NCBI RefSeq assembly: GCF_024508665.1
Contig: NZ_JANINP010000003.1
Location: forward strand, 124,001-188,000
From: Sphingomonas sp.
GTDB taxonomy: Bacteria > Pseudomonadota > Alphaproteobacteria > Sphingomonadales > Sphingomonadaceae
Direction: 5' to 3'
Length of the DNA: 64,000 nucleotides
Shown here: in pieces, positions 27,353 to 39,827 of the stretch
Position numbering within the stretch: the stretch's first letter is position 1
How the letters are laid out: every line of letters begins with the position of its first letter
The notes under the pieces: model-generated
Database searches by the model: none
What the model was told of the DNA's origin: nothing
What the model saw: the letters and a program-made list of their open reading frames with translations, nothing else
Made by a program: the position numbers and the translations under genes

Positions 27353-28816
27353 TCATGCTTGCACCTGGAAATGCGCGGGGCCGTTGTCCAGCAGCACGAA
27401 ACTGTCCTTGGTCCCGCCCCCTTGCGACGAATTGACCACCAGCGAGCCTTCGCGCAGCGCCACGCGGGTCAGGCCGCCGGGCACCACTTGGATGCCCTTT
27501 GACCCGGTCAGCACGAACGGACGGAAATCGACATGGCGGGGAGCAAGCCCTTGCTCGACCAGCGTTGGAACCGTGGACAAGGCGAGCGTCGGTTGCGCGA
27601 TGTAACGCTGCGGCTCCGCGACCAATGCGGCGCGGAAACGTTCGATCTCGTCCCGTGAAGCGGTCGGCCCGACCAGCATGCCGTAACCGCCCGACCCGTC
27701 GACCAACTTCACCACCAGTTCGTCGAGATGGTCGAGCACATATTGCAGCGCCTCTGGCTCGCGGCAGCGGAATGTCTGGACGTTGGGCAGCTTGGCTTCG
27801 GCGCCGGTATAATAGCGCACGATTTCGGGCATGTAGGAATAGATCGCCTTGTCGTCCGCGATGCCGTTGCCTGGCGCGTTGAGTAAAGCGACATTGCCCG
27901 CCGCATAGGCCGCAATCAGGCCGGGCACGCCAAGCATCGAGTCCGGACGGAACACCAGCGGATCGAGATAATCGTCGTCGATCCGGCGATAGATGACGTC
28001 GACCTTCACCCGCCCGGCGATCGTCCGCATCCACACGATATTGTCGTCGACCACCAGATCCGCGGCCTCGACCAGCTCGATACCCATCGAATCGGCGAGG
28101 AAGCTGTGCTCGTAATAGGCCGAATTATAATGGCCGGGCGTAAGTACGACGCAGACCGGATTGCTTCCCGTGCCGGGCGGGGCGACCGACTTCATCGTCT
28201 GGAGCAGGAGATCCGGATAGGAATCGACCGCCGCGACGCGGAACTGGCGGAACAGCTCGGGGCACAAGCGCAGCATCGCCTCGCGATTTTCGAGCATGTA
28301 GCTGACGCCCGACGGCGTTCGGGCATTGTCTTCCAGTACGAAGAAATCGTCGGGCCCGGTGCGGACCAGATCGATCCCGCAGATATGCGCCCAGATGCCG
28401 TGCGGCGGTCGCATCCCGGCGATCTCCGGCCGGAATTGCGGATTGCCGAAGATCAGATCCTCGGGCAGCACGCCGTCCTTCAGGATGCGGCGCGCGCCGT
28501 ATATGTCGTCGAGGAAAGCGTTGATCGCCTCGACCCGCTGCACCAGCCCGGCGGAGAGCCGCGCCCATTCGTCGGCCAGGAACACGCGCGGCACGATATC
28601 GAACGGAATGATCCGTTCGCTCGCATCCTCATCGCCATAGACCGCGAAAGTGATGCCGAGCTGACGGAAGGTAACCTCGGCCGATTGCTGGCGGCGCCTC
28701 AATTCGGCGGGGTCGGTGACATCCAGCCATTCGCCGAGCGCGGTCAATTCGGGACGAACGAGCCCAGCACCCGAAGTGCCCATGATCTCGTCAAACGCCG
28801 GCCCAATTCCCACCAA
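27353..28816 (-). CDS. Circularly permuted ATP-grasp protein
   Basis: A 487-residue enzyme of the circularly permuted ATP-grasp type 2 family, predicted to form amide bonds using ATP. Family marks are YGDEDASERIIPFDIVPRV near the N-terminus, EDNARTPSGVSYMLENREAM, VLTPGHYNSAYYEHSFLAD, NAPGNGIADDKAIYSYMPEIV and the GSGGYGMLVGP loop, ending SLVVNSSQGGGTKDSFVL. It lies upstream of the alpha-E and transglutaminase-like genes on the same strand. The start is TTG at 28816 or the next codon, GTG; neither has a clear ribosome-binding site. Substrate unknown. Confidence 0.88.
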   Translation of the reverse strand: MVGIGPAFDEIMGTSGAGLVRPELTALGEWLDVTDPAELRRRQQSAEVTFRQLGITFAVYGDEDASERIIPFDIVPRVFLADEWARLSAGLVQRVEAINAFLDDIYGARRILKDGVLPEDLIFGNPQFRPEIAGMRPPHGIWAHICGIDLVRTGPDDFFVLEDNARTPSGVSYMLENREAMLRLCPELFRQFRVAAVDSYPDLLLQTMKSVAPPGTGSNPVCVVLTPGHYNSAYYEHSFLADSMGIELVEAADLVVDDNIVWMRTIAGRVKVDVIYRRIDDDYLDPLVFRPDSMLGVPGLIAAYAAGNVALLNAPGNGIADDKAIYSYMPEIVRYYTGAEAKLPNVQTFRCREPEALQYVLDHLDELVVKLVDGSGGYGMLVGPTASRDEIERFRAALVAEPQRYIAQPTLALSTVPTLVEQGLAPRHVDFRPFVLTGSKGIQVVPGGLTRVALREGSLVVNSSQGGGTKDSFVLLDNGPAHFQVQA

Positions 28817-29041
28817 ATGCCAAAGCCCCGCTAGGTGTCAGAGTTCCATGCTGCAACGGAATGCTGCGGTGCACAAGCACCGCCGGAAATAAATGCGTTC
28901 GGGGCCTGCATTCCGGGGGCACAGGGACCGCGTGGAGCTGCGAGCGAACTGAGCCGAGCCCGCCTCCGGCTAAGCCGAAGCCTTGTGAAGGACCGCTTTT
29001 GGAAGGGACCGTGAACGACCAGGAACGGGTGGGAAGCGGAC
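28817..29041. other. Gene-free stretch with a strong hairpin
   Basis: No credible gene is seen. GCGGTGC-ACAA-GCACCGC at 28866-28883 is a perfect 7-bp stem with a 4-base loop, enclosed by GGAATGC (28859-28865) and GCATTCC (about 28908-28914). The pattern could be a structured RNA or the promoter/leader of the ATP-grasp operon. I do not recognise tmRNA, SRP RNA or RNase P signatures in it. Confidence 0.35.
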
Positions 29042-29350
29042 CTAATCGTATGCCGGGGTAGGCGAGACCACCCACGGCGAGTCTCGGTCATTTCGTTCAG
29101 CCTCGAACCCGAAATCCACTGTTGGCAACAATAGCAAATCCGGCTGCGATTCTAGGACGTGCGCCGCATGTAAGAACCGGCACTGCTCATCAAAATCATG
29201 ATCGGGCGCGCCGCACAGGAACTGTAAGTCTCCATCGGCTTCATGAACGAAAAGAAGAACCGGCGCACCATCCATGACATGCTGACAGGTGAAGCAACCC
29301 TTGTCGCAGTCAAATGTATAACCCGCAAAACTGATCGTTGAAGTTGCCAT
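29042..29350 (-). CDS. Conserved hypothetical protein with Cys-rich N-terminus
   Basis: A 102-residue cytoplasmic protein starting MATSTISFAGYTFDCDKGCF, followed by TCQHVMDGAPVLLFVHEADG, LQFLCGAPDHDFDEQCRFLH and a closing AERNDRDSPWVVSPTPAYD. The pattern CxHV-x-DG-x-PVLL-x-VH-x-ADGDLQFLCG recurs in small proteins of many bacteria, without a known function to my knowledge. The Cys and His residues could bind metal. It reads in the same direction as the metallo-beta-lactamase gene upstream, 82 bases after its stop. Confidence 0.6.
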   Translation of the reverse strand: MATSTISFAGYTFDCDKGCFTCQHVMDGAPVLLFVHEADGDLQFLCGAPDHDFDEQCRFLHAAHVLESQPDLLLLPTVDFGFEAERNDRDSPWVVSPTPAYD

Positions 29351-29432
29351 ACGCCCTTTGGCACAGAGACAGAAACGTCCGCAATCGCGGCCTAAGTCGA
29401 CAGACAGCTTATAACCCCAACCCGGGTGGTCG

Positions 29433-30269
29433 CTATTTCGCAATCGCTTGCTGCTTGAGCAGTTCCTTGTCGAACGCCGCCTTGGACTCCGCCACCATCT
29501 TCGGCAGCAGGTCGGGCGTCAGCCACTTTCCGCTCGCCTTGCGTCCCATCACGTCGGACAATTCGGGGTGCGCGGTCAGCACGATGTCCGCCTTCATCGC
29601 GCCGAGGCGTTTGAAGCTGGCCCGGTAATCGGCGACGATGCCGGGATAGGTCTTGTTGCCGTAGAGCTTGTTGCCGGCGACCGACAAGCTGCACGGGAAC
29701 ACCACGCTCTTCACCCCCGCCTTCAGCTTCACTGTCGTCGTCCAGGTCGTGCAGCCGCTCGTGTGCCCGGCGGTCAGCAATGCGGTCATCGTCACGCCCC
29801 CAAGCGTCACCTTGTCACCGTCCTTCAAGCGGCGGTCGACCTTCACCGGCGGGAAAGTGCCGACATAATTCTGATCGCCGAAATGCTTGCCGTTCTCGAG
29901 CGCCCAGACATCCTGTTCCATCGCGTCGAGCTTCGCGCCGGTGTCGCGCTTCATCGCCGCGAACCCGCCGGCGTGATCGAAATGCGCGTGGCTGTTGAGC
30001 AGGATCTTGACGTCGGACAGCTTGAAGCCGAGCGCCTTGATGTTCGCCTCGATCGCCGGGACATTCTCCTCCATCGTGGCGTCGAGCAGGATCAGGCCCT
30101 TGGGCGTGACGATCAGATAGGATGCCAGTCCGGCGGTTCCGACATAATAGATGTTGCCGGCGATGCGGAACGGCGCCGTCGGCTGGGTCCAGGCCGGCGG
30201 ATCGTCGGACGGCGCCGCGGCGACGAGCGATAGCCCGGCGATGGCCATGCCCAGCATCCTAACGATCAT
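29433..30269 (-). CDS. Subclass B3 metallo-beta-lactamase
   Basis: A 278-residue periplasmic zinc hydrolase. After a signal peptide (MLGMAIAGLSLVAAA) it has the B3 zinc ligands: LLNSHAHFDHAGG (HxHxDH), LTAGHTSGCTTW (third His) and LTAHPELSDV (last His). These match class B3 beta-lactamases, which open beta-lactams such as carbapenems; chromosomal B3 enzymes are frequent in sphingomonads and other environmental bacteria, and activity of this one is untested. ATG at 30269 overlaps the DsbD stop by one base, with GGAGGAATT before it. Confidence 0.88.
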   Translation of the reverse strand: MIVRMLGMAIAGLSLVAAAPSDDPPAWTQPTAPFRIAGNIYYVGTAGLASYLIVTPKGLILLDATMEENVPAIEANIKALGFKLSDVKILLNSHAHFDHAGGFAAMKRDTGAKLDAMEQDVWALENGKHFGDQNYVGTFPPVKVDRRLKDGDKVTLGGVTMTALLTAGHTSGCTTWTTTVKLKAGVKSVVFPCSLSVAGNKLYGNKTYPGIVADYRASFKRLGAMKADIVLTAHPELSDVMGRKASGKWLTPDLLPKMVAESKAAFDKELLKQQAIAK

Positions 30270-32305
30270 CACAATTCCTCCAGCAGCGACGGGCTCAACA
30301 CCTGCGGCAATATACGCGGCTCGCCGCCGCCGGCGGGATAATAAATATAGAGCGGCACGCCCGCCCGATTATGCGCTTCGATGAAGCGGCCCAGCGCCGG
30401 ATCGCCGTTTGTCCAGTCGCCGACCAGCACCGCGATGTTCTTCGTCTTGAACGAGGCGCGGACGGCATCGGTGTCGATCGCGACCCGCTCGTTGACCTTG
30501 CAGGTCAGGCACCAATCGGCGGTGAAATAGGCGAACACGGGGCGCCCCTGCGCGCGAAGCTGGGCGAGCCGTGCTTCGCTGAAACTTTCCTCGCCGGCAG
30601 ACGTCACCTTTGCTTCGGCCGGTTGCACACGGATCAGCCACGCACTCGCGCCAGCAACGACGATCAGCAGGACCACAGCCACGGCCCCGAAGCTCAGCCC
30701 CCGCGCCTGACGCCGGCCGGCTACCCAGAAGACAATCGCCGCCCCGAGCGACGCGAGCAGACCCAAGGCCATGGCATTGACGCCTGCCTCCTTGCCGAGC
30801 ACCCAGGCGAGCGCGACGGCGGTCAGCCACATCGGAATCGACAAGATACGCCGTAGCGTATCCATCCAGGCTCCCGGCCGGGGCAATCGTTTCCGCAACG
30901 CCGGCAAATAGCCGAGCAACAGAAACGGCAATGCCAGACCGAAACCGAGTCCGATGAAGATCGCCAGAGCCGCCGGCCAGGGCAGGATCAGTGCCGCACC
31001 GAGTGAGGTCGCCATGAACGGCCCGGCGCAGGGCGTCGCAACGAAGGCGGCAAGCGCGCCGGTGACGAAGGCACCGCCGGCACCGGCCGCACGGTTGACG
31101 AAACCGGGGACCGGCACCTCGAACACACCGGCAAGGTTGAGCGCGATCGCGACCGTGAGCAGCAACAGCAAGATGACGACATGCGGGTTCTGGAGCTGGA
31201 ATGCCCAACCGACAGCGCTGCCGCCGGCCCGCAACGTCAGGATGACCACGCCCAGCGCGAAACACACCGCGATGGCGCCAGCCGCATAGGCCAAGGCCTC
31301 GTGCCGCGCGGCGCGCTCGTCGCCACCCGCCCGCGCCAGGCTCAACGCCTTCAGGCTCAGGATCGGGAACACGCAGGGCATGACGTTGAGGATCAGCCCG
31401 CCGAGGACTGCCCCGAGAAATGCTAGCAAGGCGGTCGACCAACCGCCGCCGCCGACCGAGGCAGCCGGAGCCGGTACCACACCACGATCGGCCGTCAGCG
31501 CGAGGGCATGGCCATCGACGCCCAGCACGCCCTGGATCGGTCCGGGAGCGCCCTTGCCCTTGGTGGTGATGACCAGCCGATCGCCGTCACGCGCAATCTT
31601 TTGCGGCTCGGCATAATCGATCGCGTCGGCAGTGATCGGATAGAAATAGGCGCCCTTCCCCGCCGCGCCCGCGGGATAGGGGATTGCGATCCGCAATGCG
31701 CCGCCTTGCGCCTGATAGGTCGCTTGAGAGCCGAGCGGCTGCGGCAGCACGCGCATCCATTGCGCGAATTGCGCGGCGCGCGCCGGATCGGGCCGCCCGT
31801 CGCCGACGGTCAGAACGGCCGAGAGATCGGCCTGTTCGGGAACGCACAAGGTCTTGGTGCAGACGAGATATTGCAGATGCAGCTTGATCGGCAGCGAGCT
31901 TCCGGCCGCCAGACCCTCGGGCACGGTCAGCGGCACGATCACCGCATAAGGCTGCTCGAACACATAGTTCATCAGGCCCGCGACGACGAGTTGCTGCGGC
32001 GCCGGATAGCGCGGGGCGCCCGCGCCAACGCCGTTGGGCAGCGTCCAGGCGAATTTCGCCGGAAAGCCCGCGTCTCCCGGATTTTGCCAATAACCGTGCC
32101 AGCCCGGCTGCGGCCGGGTGTCGAGCGCGAGATTGATCGTGCTGCCCGCTTTGGGCGTGGTCGTTTCGGCGACGAGCTCGATCTTCAGATGCGGCGGCGG
32201 GTCGTTTGCCGGGTCACCTTGCGCGGACGCCGGCACCACCCAGGCGAACATCGCCAGCAGGATCATCAGGATCATTGTCATCGGAACGAAACCGAACGCG
32301 CGCAT
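30269..32305 (-). CDS. DsbD/ScsB-type thiol:disulfide interchange protein
   Basis: A 678-residue membrane protein carrying electrons from cytoplasmic thioredoxin to the periplasm. Order: signal peptide (to PASAQ), N-terminal periplasmic domain with the Cys pair in YLVCTKTLCVPEQA, a CcdA-like membrane domain with NVMPCVFPILSLK and ATPCAGPFM, and a C-terminal thioredoxin-like domain with ADWCLTCK. The N-terminal domain with VCTKTLCVP is of the ScsB-like type found in alphaproteobacteria. I chose the ATG at 32305 (MRAFGFVP) after AGAGGTCGC; GTG at 32326 is possible. It is the first gene of an operon with the B3 lactamase. Confidence 0.9.
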   Translation of the reverse strand: MRAFGFVPMTMILMILLAMFAWVVPASAQGDPANDPPPHLKIELVAETTTPKAGSTINLALDTRPQPGWHGYWQNPGDAGFPAKFAWTLPNGVGAGAPRYPAPQQLVVAGLMNYVFEQPYAVIVPLTVPEGLAAGSSLPIKLHLQYLVCTKTLCVPEQADLSAVLTVGDGRPDPARAAQFAQWMRVLPQPLGSQATYQAQGGALRIAIPYPAGAAGKGAYFYPITADAIDYAEPQKIARDGDRLVITTKGKGAPGPIQGVLGVDGHALALTADRGVVPAPAASVGGGGWSTALLAFLGAVLGGLILNVMPCVFPILSLKALSLARAGGDERAARHEALAYAAGAIAVCFALGVVILTLRAGGSAVGWAFQLQNPHVVILLLLLTVAIALNLAGVFEVPVPGFVNRAAGAGGAFVTGALAAFVATPCAGPFMATSLGAALILPWPAALAIFIGLGFGLALPFLLLGYLPALRKRLPRPGAWMDTLRRILSIPMWLTAVALAWVLGKEAGVNAMALGLLASLGAAIVFWVAGRRQARGLSFGAVAVVLLIVVAGASAWLIRVQPAEAKVTSAGEESFSEARLAQLRAQGRPVFAYFTADWCLTCKVNERVAIDTDAVRASFKTKNIAVLVGDWTNGDPALGRFIEAHNRAGVPLYIYYPAGGGEPRILPQVLSPSLLEEL

Positions 32306-32384
32306 GCGACCTCTTGTACCTGACACCCCAGCCCCTTAGCGGTCCTTCATCGCCTCGCCCAGCCCGCCAGCGGAGTTTTCCCCG

Positions 32385-34031
32385 ATGCGCCTTCTCAAAT
32401 TCGTCCCGCTTGCCCTCGCGGTTACGGCCGCCCCGCTCGCTGCGCAGGATGCGCCGCCGGTTGCCGCCTCCGCCACCACCAAGGCGCCGGCGCCGAAACT
32501 GGTCGTGGTGATTTCGGTCGATCAATTCTCCGCCGATTTGTTCGCCGAATATCGCAACCGGTTCACCGGCGGGTTCAAGCGGCTGCTCGACGGCGCGGTA
32601 TTCCCCGCGGGCTATCAGAGCCATGCCGCGACCGAAACCTGCCCGGGCCATTCGACGATCATGACCGGCGACCGCCCCGCGCGCACCGGGATCATCGCGA
32701 ACGACTGGTATGAATGGTCCGGGCCGCGGCCGGGATCGGTCTATTGCGCCGAGGATCCGTCGAAGGGTCCGGCCGGTAATTATGTCGCCTCCGACATCCA
32801 CCTCCGCGTGCCGACATTGGGCGAACGGATGAAGGACGCAGATCCCGACGTCCGTACCGTGTCGATCGCGGGCAAGGACCGGGCGGCGATCATGATGGGC
32901 GGACACAAGGTCGACCAACTCTGGTTCTGGCGCGACGGCAAGGGCTTCATTTCCTATGCAGGCCGCACCGAGCCCGCCGCAGTGACCGCCGCCAACACTG
33001 CCGCCAAGGCCGAGATCGCCAAGCCGGGTGCCGCATTTGCCGAACCGGATTGGTGCAAGCCGGTCGACCGCGCCTTGGTGGCCAACGGCCAGACGGTCGG
33101 CGCCGGCAAGTTCGAGCGCCCGGCCAATGTCGAGGCGAAATGGAAGGCTTCCCCCGCCTTCGACAGCGCGATCGTCGGGCTGGCGACGGCGATGGTGCGG
33201 GACATGAAGCTCGGCCACGGCAGGTCGACCGATATCCTGACGATCGGCGCCTCGGCGAGCGACTATGTCGGCCACACCTATGGCACCGAAGGGTCGGAGA
33301 TGTGCATCCAGCTCGCCAATCTCGATCAGACGCTTGGCAAGCTGTTCGCCGCGCTCGACAAGACCGGCGTCGATTATGTCGTCGCTCTGACCGCCGATCA
33401 TGGCGGCAACGACATTCCCGAGCGCGAGCGCGAGCGCGCGATTCCGATGGCCGCCCGGGTTGCCGCTGCGCTGTCGCCCAAGGCTGTCGGCGATGCGATT
33501 GCCAAGGACATGGGGCTGACCGGCCGCATCCTGTACGGAGTCACCAACGGCGATGTCTGGATCGACCCCAAGCTGACCGGCGATCAACGCACCAAGGTGC
33601 TCGCCGCAGCGGTCGCGCATTATCGCGCCGATCCCCAGGTCGCCGCCGTCTATACCCAGGCCGATATCACCGCCGCGCCGCTGCCCGAAGGGCCGCCCGA
33701 GGGGTGGACATTGCTGCAGCGCGAACGGGCCTCGTTCGATCCGGCGCGCTCCGGCGACTTCGTGGTGTTCCTGAAACCGCGGATCACCGCGATCCCGCCC
33801 GGTGACTATCCGGGCGCAGTGGCGACGCACGGCTCGCCCTGGGACTATGACCGCCGCGTGCCGATCCTGTTCTGGCGCAAGGGGATGAAGGGGTTCGAGC
33901 AGCCGCTGTCGATCGAGACGGTCGACATCATGCCCAGCCTCGCCGGCGTGCTTGGCTTCGCGCTGAAGCCCGGCGATGTCGATGGCCGGTGCCTCGATCT
34001 CGACGGCGGCACCGCAAGCACTTGCCCATGA
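32385..34031 (+). CDS. SPAP-like alkaline phosphatase
   Basis: A 548-residue periplasmic phosphomonoesterase of the NPP-type alkaline phosphatase group, close in layout to the Sphingomonas sp. BSAR-1 enzyme SPAP (559 residues, threonine nucleophile). It has a signal peptide ending PLAAQ, the metal Asp in VVVISVDQFSADLF, nucleophile motif AATETCPGHSTIMTG near residue 85, ASASDYVGHTYG, TADHGGNDIPE and a final metal His in ATHGSPWDYD. It is expected to release phosphate from organic esters under starvation; no Pho box was identified. The next gene overlaps its stop. Confidence 0.9.
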   Translation: MRLLKFVPLALAVTAAPLAAQDAPPVAASATTKAPAPKLVVVISVDQFSADLFAEYRNRFTGGFKRLLDGAVFPAGYQSHAATETCPGHSTIMTGDRPARTGIIANDWYEWSGPRPGSVYCAEDPSKGPAGNYVASDIHLRVPTLGERMKDADPDVRTVSIAGKDRAAIMMGGHKVDQLWFWRDGKGFISYAGRTEPAAVTAANTAAKAEIAKPGAAFAEPDWCKPVDRALVANGQTVGAGKFERPANVEAKWKASPAFDSAIVGLATAMVRDMKLGHGRSTDILTIGASASDYVGHTYGTEGSEMCIQLANLDQTLGKLFAALDKTGVDYVVALTADHGGNDIPERERERAIPMAARVAAALSPKAVGDAIAKDMGLTGRILYGVTNGDVWIDPKLTGDQRTKVLAAAVAHYRADPQVAAVYTQADITAAPLPEGPPEGWTLLQRERASFDPARSGDFVVFLKPRITAIPPGDYPGAVATHGSPWDYDRRVPILFWRKGMKGFEQPLSIETVDIMPSLAGVLGFALKPGDVDGRCLDLDGGTASTCP

Positions 34032-34378
34032 GCTACGAGATGCGCCGCGTGATTATCTTCACGCACAATTTCGCCGCGATGCGCGATTTCTATCGCGACA
34101 TGTTCGGGCTGCAGGTCGTCGAGGAGGATGACGGCTGGGCGGACATGGCCGCGGGCGGCTGCCACATCGCGATCCATGCGGCGGGCAAAGGCGCGCCCAG
34201 CGCGGATGGCACAGGGCCGCACAAGATCGTGTTCCATGCGGACGACGTTGCCGCGGCGTGCGAGGATCTGGTGTCGCGCGCGGCGAAGATGGGGCCCGTC
34301 AAGGTGTTCGGCGACCTCCATCTGTGCGACGGCGATGATCCTGGCGGGAACAGGTTTCAGCTGTCGAACCGGCCGTAG
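34028..34378 (+). CDS. VOC-family protein
   Basis: A 116-residue single VOC-domain protein. It starts MSYEMRRVIIFTHNFAAMRD, then FYRDMFGLQVVEED, GGCHIAIHAAG with a possible metal His, KIVFHADDVAAACEDLVSRA, and LCDGDDPGGNRFQLSNRP. The ATG overlaps the phosphatase stop by 4 bases (ATGA), so it is co-transcribed with it. No substrate can be assigned. Confidence 0.82.
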   Translation: MSYEMRRVIIFTHNFAAMRDFYRDMFGLQVVEEDDGWADMAAGGCHIAIHAAGKGAPSADGTGPHKIVFHADDVAAACEDLVSRAAKMGPVKVFGDLHLCDGDDPGGNRFQLSNRP

Positions 34379-34381
34379 GAA

Positions 34382-34591
34382 CTCCCCTCCCTGCAAGGGA
34401 GGGAGCATTCAGGTCGGACAAGCCCCCGGCTTGACCTGAACAGCGCGGGGCGCTGTTCACCCGATGCTGGGTGGGTGCGCGCGTCTGCGCGCCCAAAAAG
34501 CTCCAAAGCGGATCGGCAAAATAGCGACGGGCGAGGCATCGAGCCTCGCCCGCGCTTACCCACCCCTAACCCCTCCCTTAAAGGGAGGGGA
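34382..34591. repeat. Palindromic element with several nested hairpins
   Basis: Ends are CTCCCCTCCCTGCAAGGGAG and CCCTCCCTTAAAGGGAGGGG. Between are TTCAGGTC/GACCTGAA, GAACAGCGC-GGG-GCGCTGTTC, and GGCGAGG-CATCGAG-CCTCGCC stems. At 210 bases it is the longest of the set. It separates the convergent VOC and beta-helix genes. Confidence 0.8.
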
Positions 34592-34608
34592 ATTAGATAT
34601 CGAACCGT

Positions 34609-35544
34609 TCAGCGCTCCTCGTACTTGCGGATCCCCGCCGCCAGTTGATTCTCGCCTACGTCCAGCCGATCGCGGCCGACATTGGCCACGAAGGCCGGGC
34701 TCTTGCTGAAATTGGGGGCGAGGGTGGCGACGTTGTCGACCACCTTCAGGCCCGCCGACGAATAGGTCCGCCCCTCCGCCGCGACGACGATGAAGCCGGT
34801 CCAATTCTCCTTGTTCGGTCCGTCGGCGAAGGTGTTGCGCGCGATCAGGCCGGTGCCGCCCTCCGACAGATCGATCATATAATTGGTCTTGCGCCCCTGG
34901 CTGTCGTCGAAGCTGTTGTCGGTGATCGTCAGGTTGGGCACGCGCAATTTGACGTAATGACCGCCGGTGCCGCGTTCGAAGCGCGACCGCGTGATCGTCA
35001 CCGACCCCTTGTTGGCGAGATAGATGGAGTGCGAGCAGTCGACCGTCTCGTCGCATTGGCCGAGGCCGGCGAAGGTCGAGCGGTCGATCACGATCTGCTG
35101 GCCCGCCGGTTGGCCGCCAAGAATGCCCTCCTGGCTGTCGAGGAACATCGAGTTGCGCACCGTCAAATTGCCCATCTCGGTGCGGATGCCGGCCCCGTTG
35201 CCGTCCGACACGCGCATGTTGCGGAAGATGATCCCGTCGACCGTCGACGACAGGCCGCGCAGCACGAACGCCGCCTTGCCCTCGCAGGTCTCGCCGTCGA
35301 AGATCACCTTGCCCGGTTCCGCGGCCTTGAAGGTGATGTTGCCGCCCGCTTGGACGGTGCATTGGTGATAGACACCCGGCGCGATCACGATCGTAGCCGT
35401 GCCCATGCGGATCGACTGCACCGCATCGTCGAGATTGGCGAAGCCCTGCCCGGTTTCCTGCACGGTGAAGGGCGCGACAGCGGGTTCGGCGCGCAAAGGT
35501 GCGGTGGCTAGCAGCGGAAGCAGGGCGATAAAGGCACGGCGCAT
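34609..35544 (-). CDS. Right-handed parallel beta-helix repeat protein
   Basis: A 311-residue secreted protein with a signal peptide (MRRAFIALLPLLATAPLRA) and a parallel beta-helix (pectate-lyase-like fold) from about residue 30. Coils are seen as ATIVIAPGVYHQ, GKVIFDGETCEG, STVDGIIFRNMRVSDGNGAG, NLTVRNSMFLDSQEGI, SVTITRSRFERG and NLTITDNSFDDSQG. This fold is shared by polysaccharide lyases and structural proteins; I see no lyase catalytic set, so enzymatic function is uncertain. Four Cys may form disulphides. It is a single-gene unit. Confidence 0.82.
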   Translation of the reverse strand: MRRAFIALLPLLATAPLRAEPAVAPFTVQETGQGFANLDDAVQSIRMGTATIVIAPGVYHQCTVQAGGNITFKAAEPGKVIFDGETCEGKAAFVLRGLSSTVDGIIFRNMRVSDGNGAGIRTEMGNLTVRNSMFLDSQEGILGGQPAGQQIVIDRSTFAGLGQCDETVDCSHSIYLANKGSVTITRSRFERGTGGHYVKLRVPNLTITDNSFDDSQGRKTNYMIDLSEGGTGLIARNTFADGPNKENWTGFIVVAAEGRTYSSAGLKVVDNVATLAPNFSKSPAFVANVGRDRLDVGENQLAAGIRKYEER

Positions 35545-35904
35545 GAAGGGACTCCTTTGCGCTGGGCTATCGGACGCGGAATGCGGCTGGGGTAGCTGGA
35601 ATGACGGTTAATACCCGCGTCGCACGACAAGCGGCGGCCATAGATATGAACACGCCTAGAGTTTGCCCCAAGGAGAGACAAACGGGAGGAGTCGTGACGA
35701 AGACGTGCACCCCTTCTCCCCTTGGGGGAGACGGATAGCGTAGCTTGGTGCCCCCGGCCTTTGCCGAGGCGCCTAGCGAAGCTTGGATGAGGAGTATGCG
35801 GCGCGAAGCGCCGCGCGAGCCTGCGGCTCGCACCCTCACCCTCCCACTCGGCTGCGCCGAGCGGGTCCCTCCCTCTCCCCCGGAGGGAGAGGGGAAATAA
35901 GACC
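35545..35904. other. Intergenic region holding a palindromic element
   Basis: This 360-base gap has no credible gene. Up to about 35710 it is plain sequence that should hold the promoter of the beta-helix gene. From 35716 to 35898 is an element with TTCTCCCCTTGGGGGAGA at the left and CTCTCCCCCGGAGGGAGAGG at the right, enclosing GGCGCGAAGCGCC and CCCACTCGGCTGCGCCGAGC hairpins. The second half closely matches the right half of the element at 63431-63581. Confidence 0.75.
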
Positions 35905-38559
<2,655 letters not shown>

Positions 38560-38570
38560 TACTTTTCTTT

Positions 38571-38684
38571 CTCCCTCTCCCCATCGGGGAGAGGGTCGGG
38601 GAGAGGGGCAGTAATCTCGCGAATGACAGGCCCCTCTCCCGCCTTCGCTTCGCTCGGCACCCTCTCCCCAAAGGGGAGAGGGAG
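38571..38684. repeat. Palindromic element between the two metH parts
   Basis: CCCTCTCCCCATCGGGGAGA and CCTCTCCCCAAAGGGGAGAG hairpins at the two ends also pair with each other via GGGGAGAGGGGC and GCCCCTCTCCC. It fills the gap between the homocysteine-module gene and the large metH gene, where it might protect or attenuate the transcript. Confidence 0.85.
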
Positions 38685-38689
38685 AATAT

Positions 38690-39736
<1,047 letters not shown>

Positions 39737-39746
39737 CTTTTTTTCC

Positions 39747-39825
39747 CGTCGCCCCGGCGCAGGCCGGGGCCGTTACGTATTTCTCGCCAGCCAACCCGGC
39801 GGCCCCGGCCTCCGCCGGGGCGACG
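39747..39825. repeat. Palindromic element between metF and metH
   Basis: CCGTCGCCCCGGCGCAGGCC and its inverted partner GGCCCCGGCCTCCGCCGGGG form a REP-like pair of the common CGCCCCGGC-GCCGGGGCG type. It fills the gap between metF and the homocysteine-module gene. Confidence 0.75.
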
Positions 39826-39827
39826 AC

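Noticed and set aside
28817-29041. tmRNA, SRP RNA or 6S RNA
   Set aside because: None of their conserved segments (tag frame, GGAAGG tetraloop region, 6S bubble) could be identified.
28791-29075. Short minus-strand frames in the 28.8-29.1 kb gap
   Set aside because: Pro/Ser/Arg-rich, overlapping the ATP-grasp start, no ribosome site.
35646-35740. 30-codon plus-strand frame before the repeat
   Set aside because: Ends inside the palindromic element, no ribosome site, no hydrophobic or conserved pattern.
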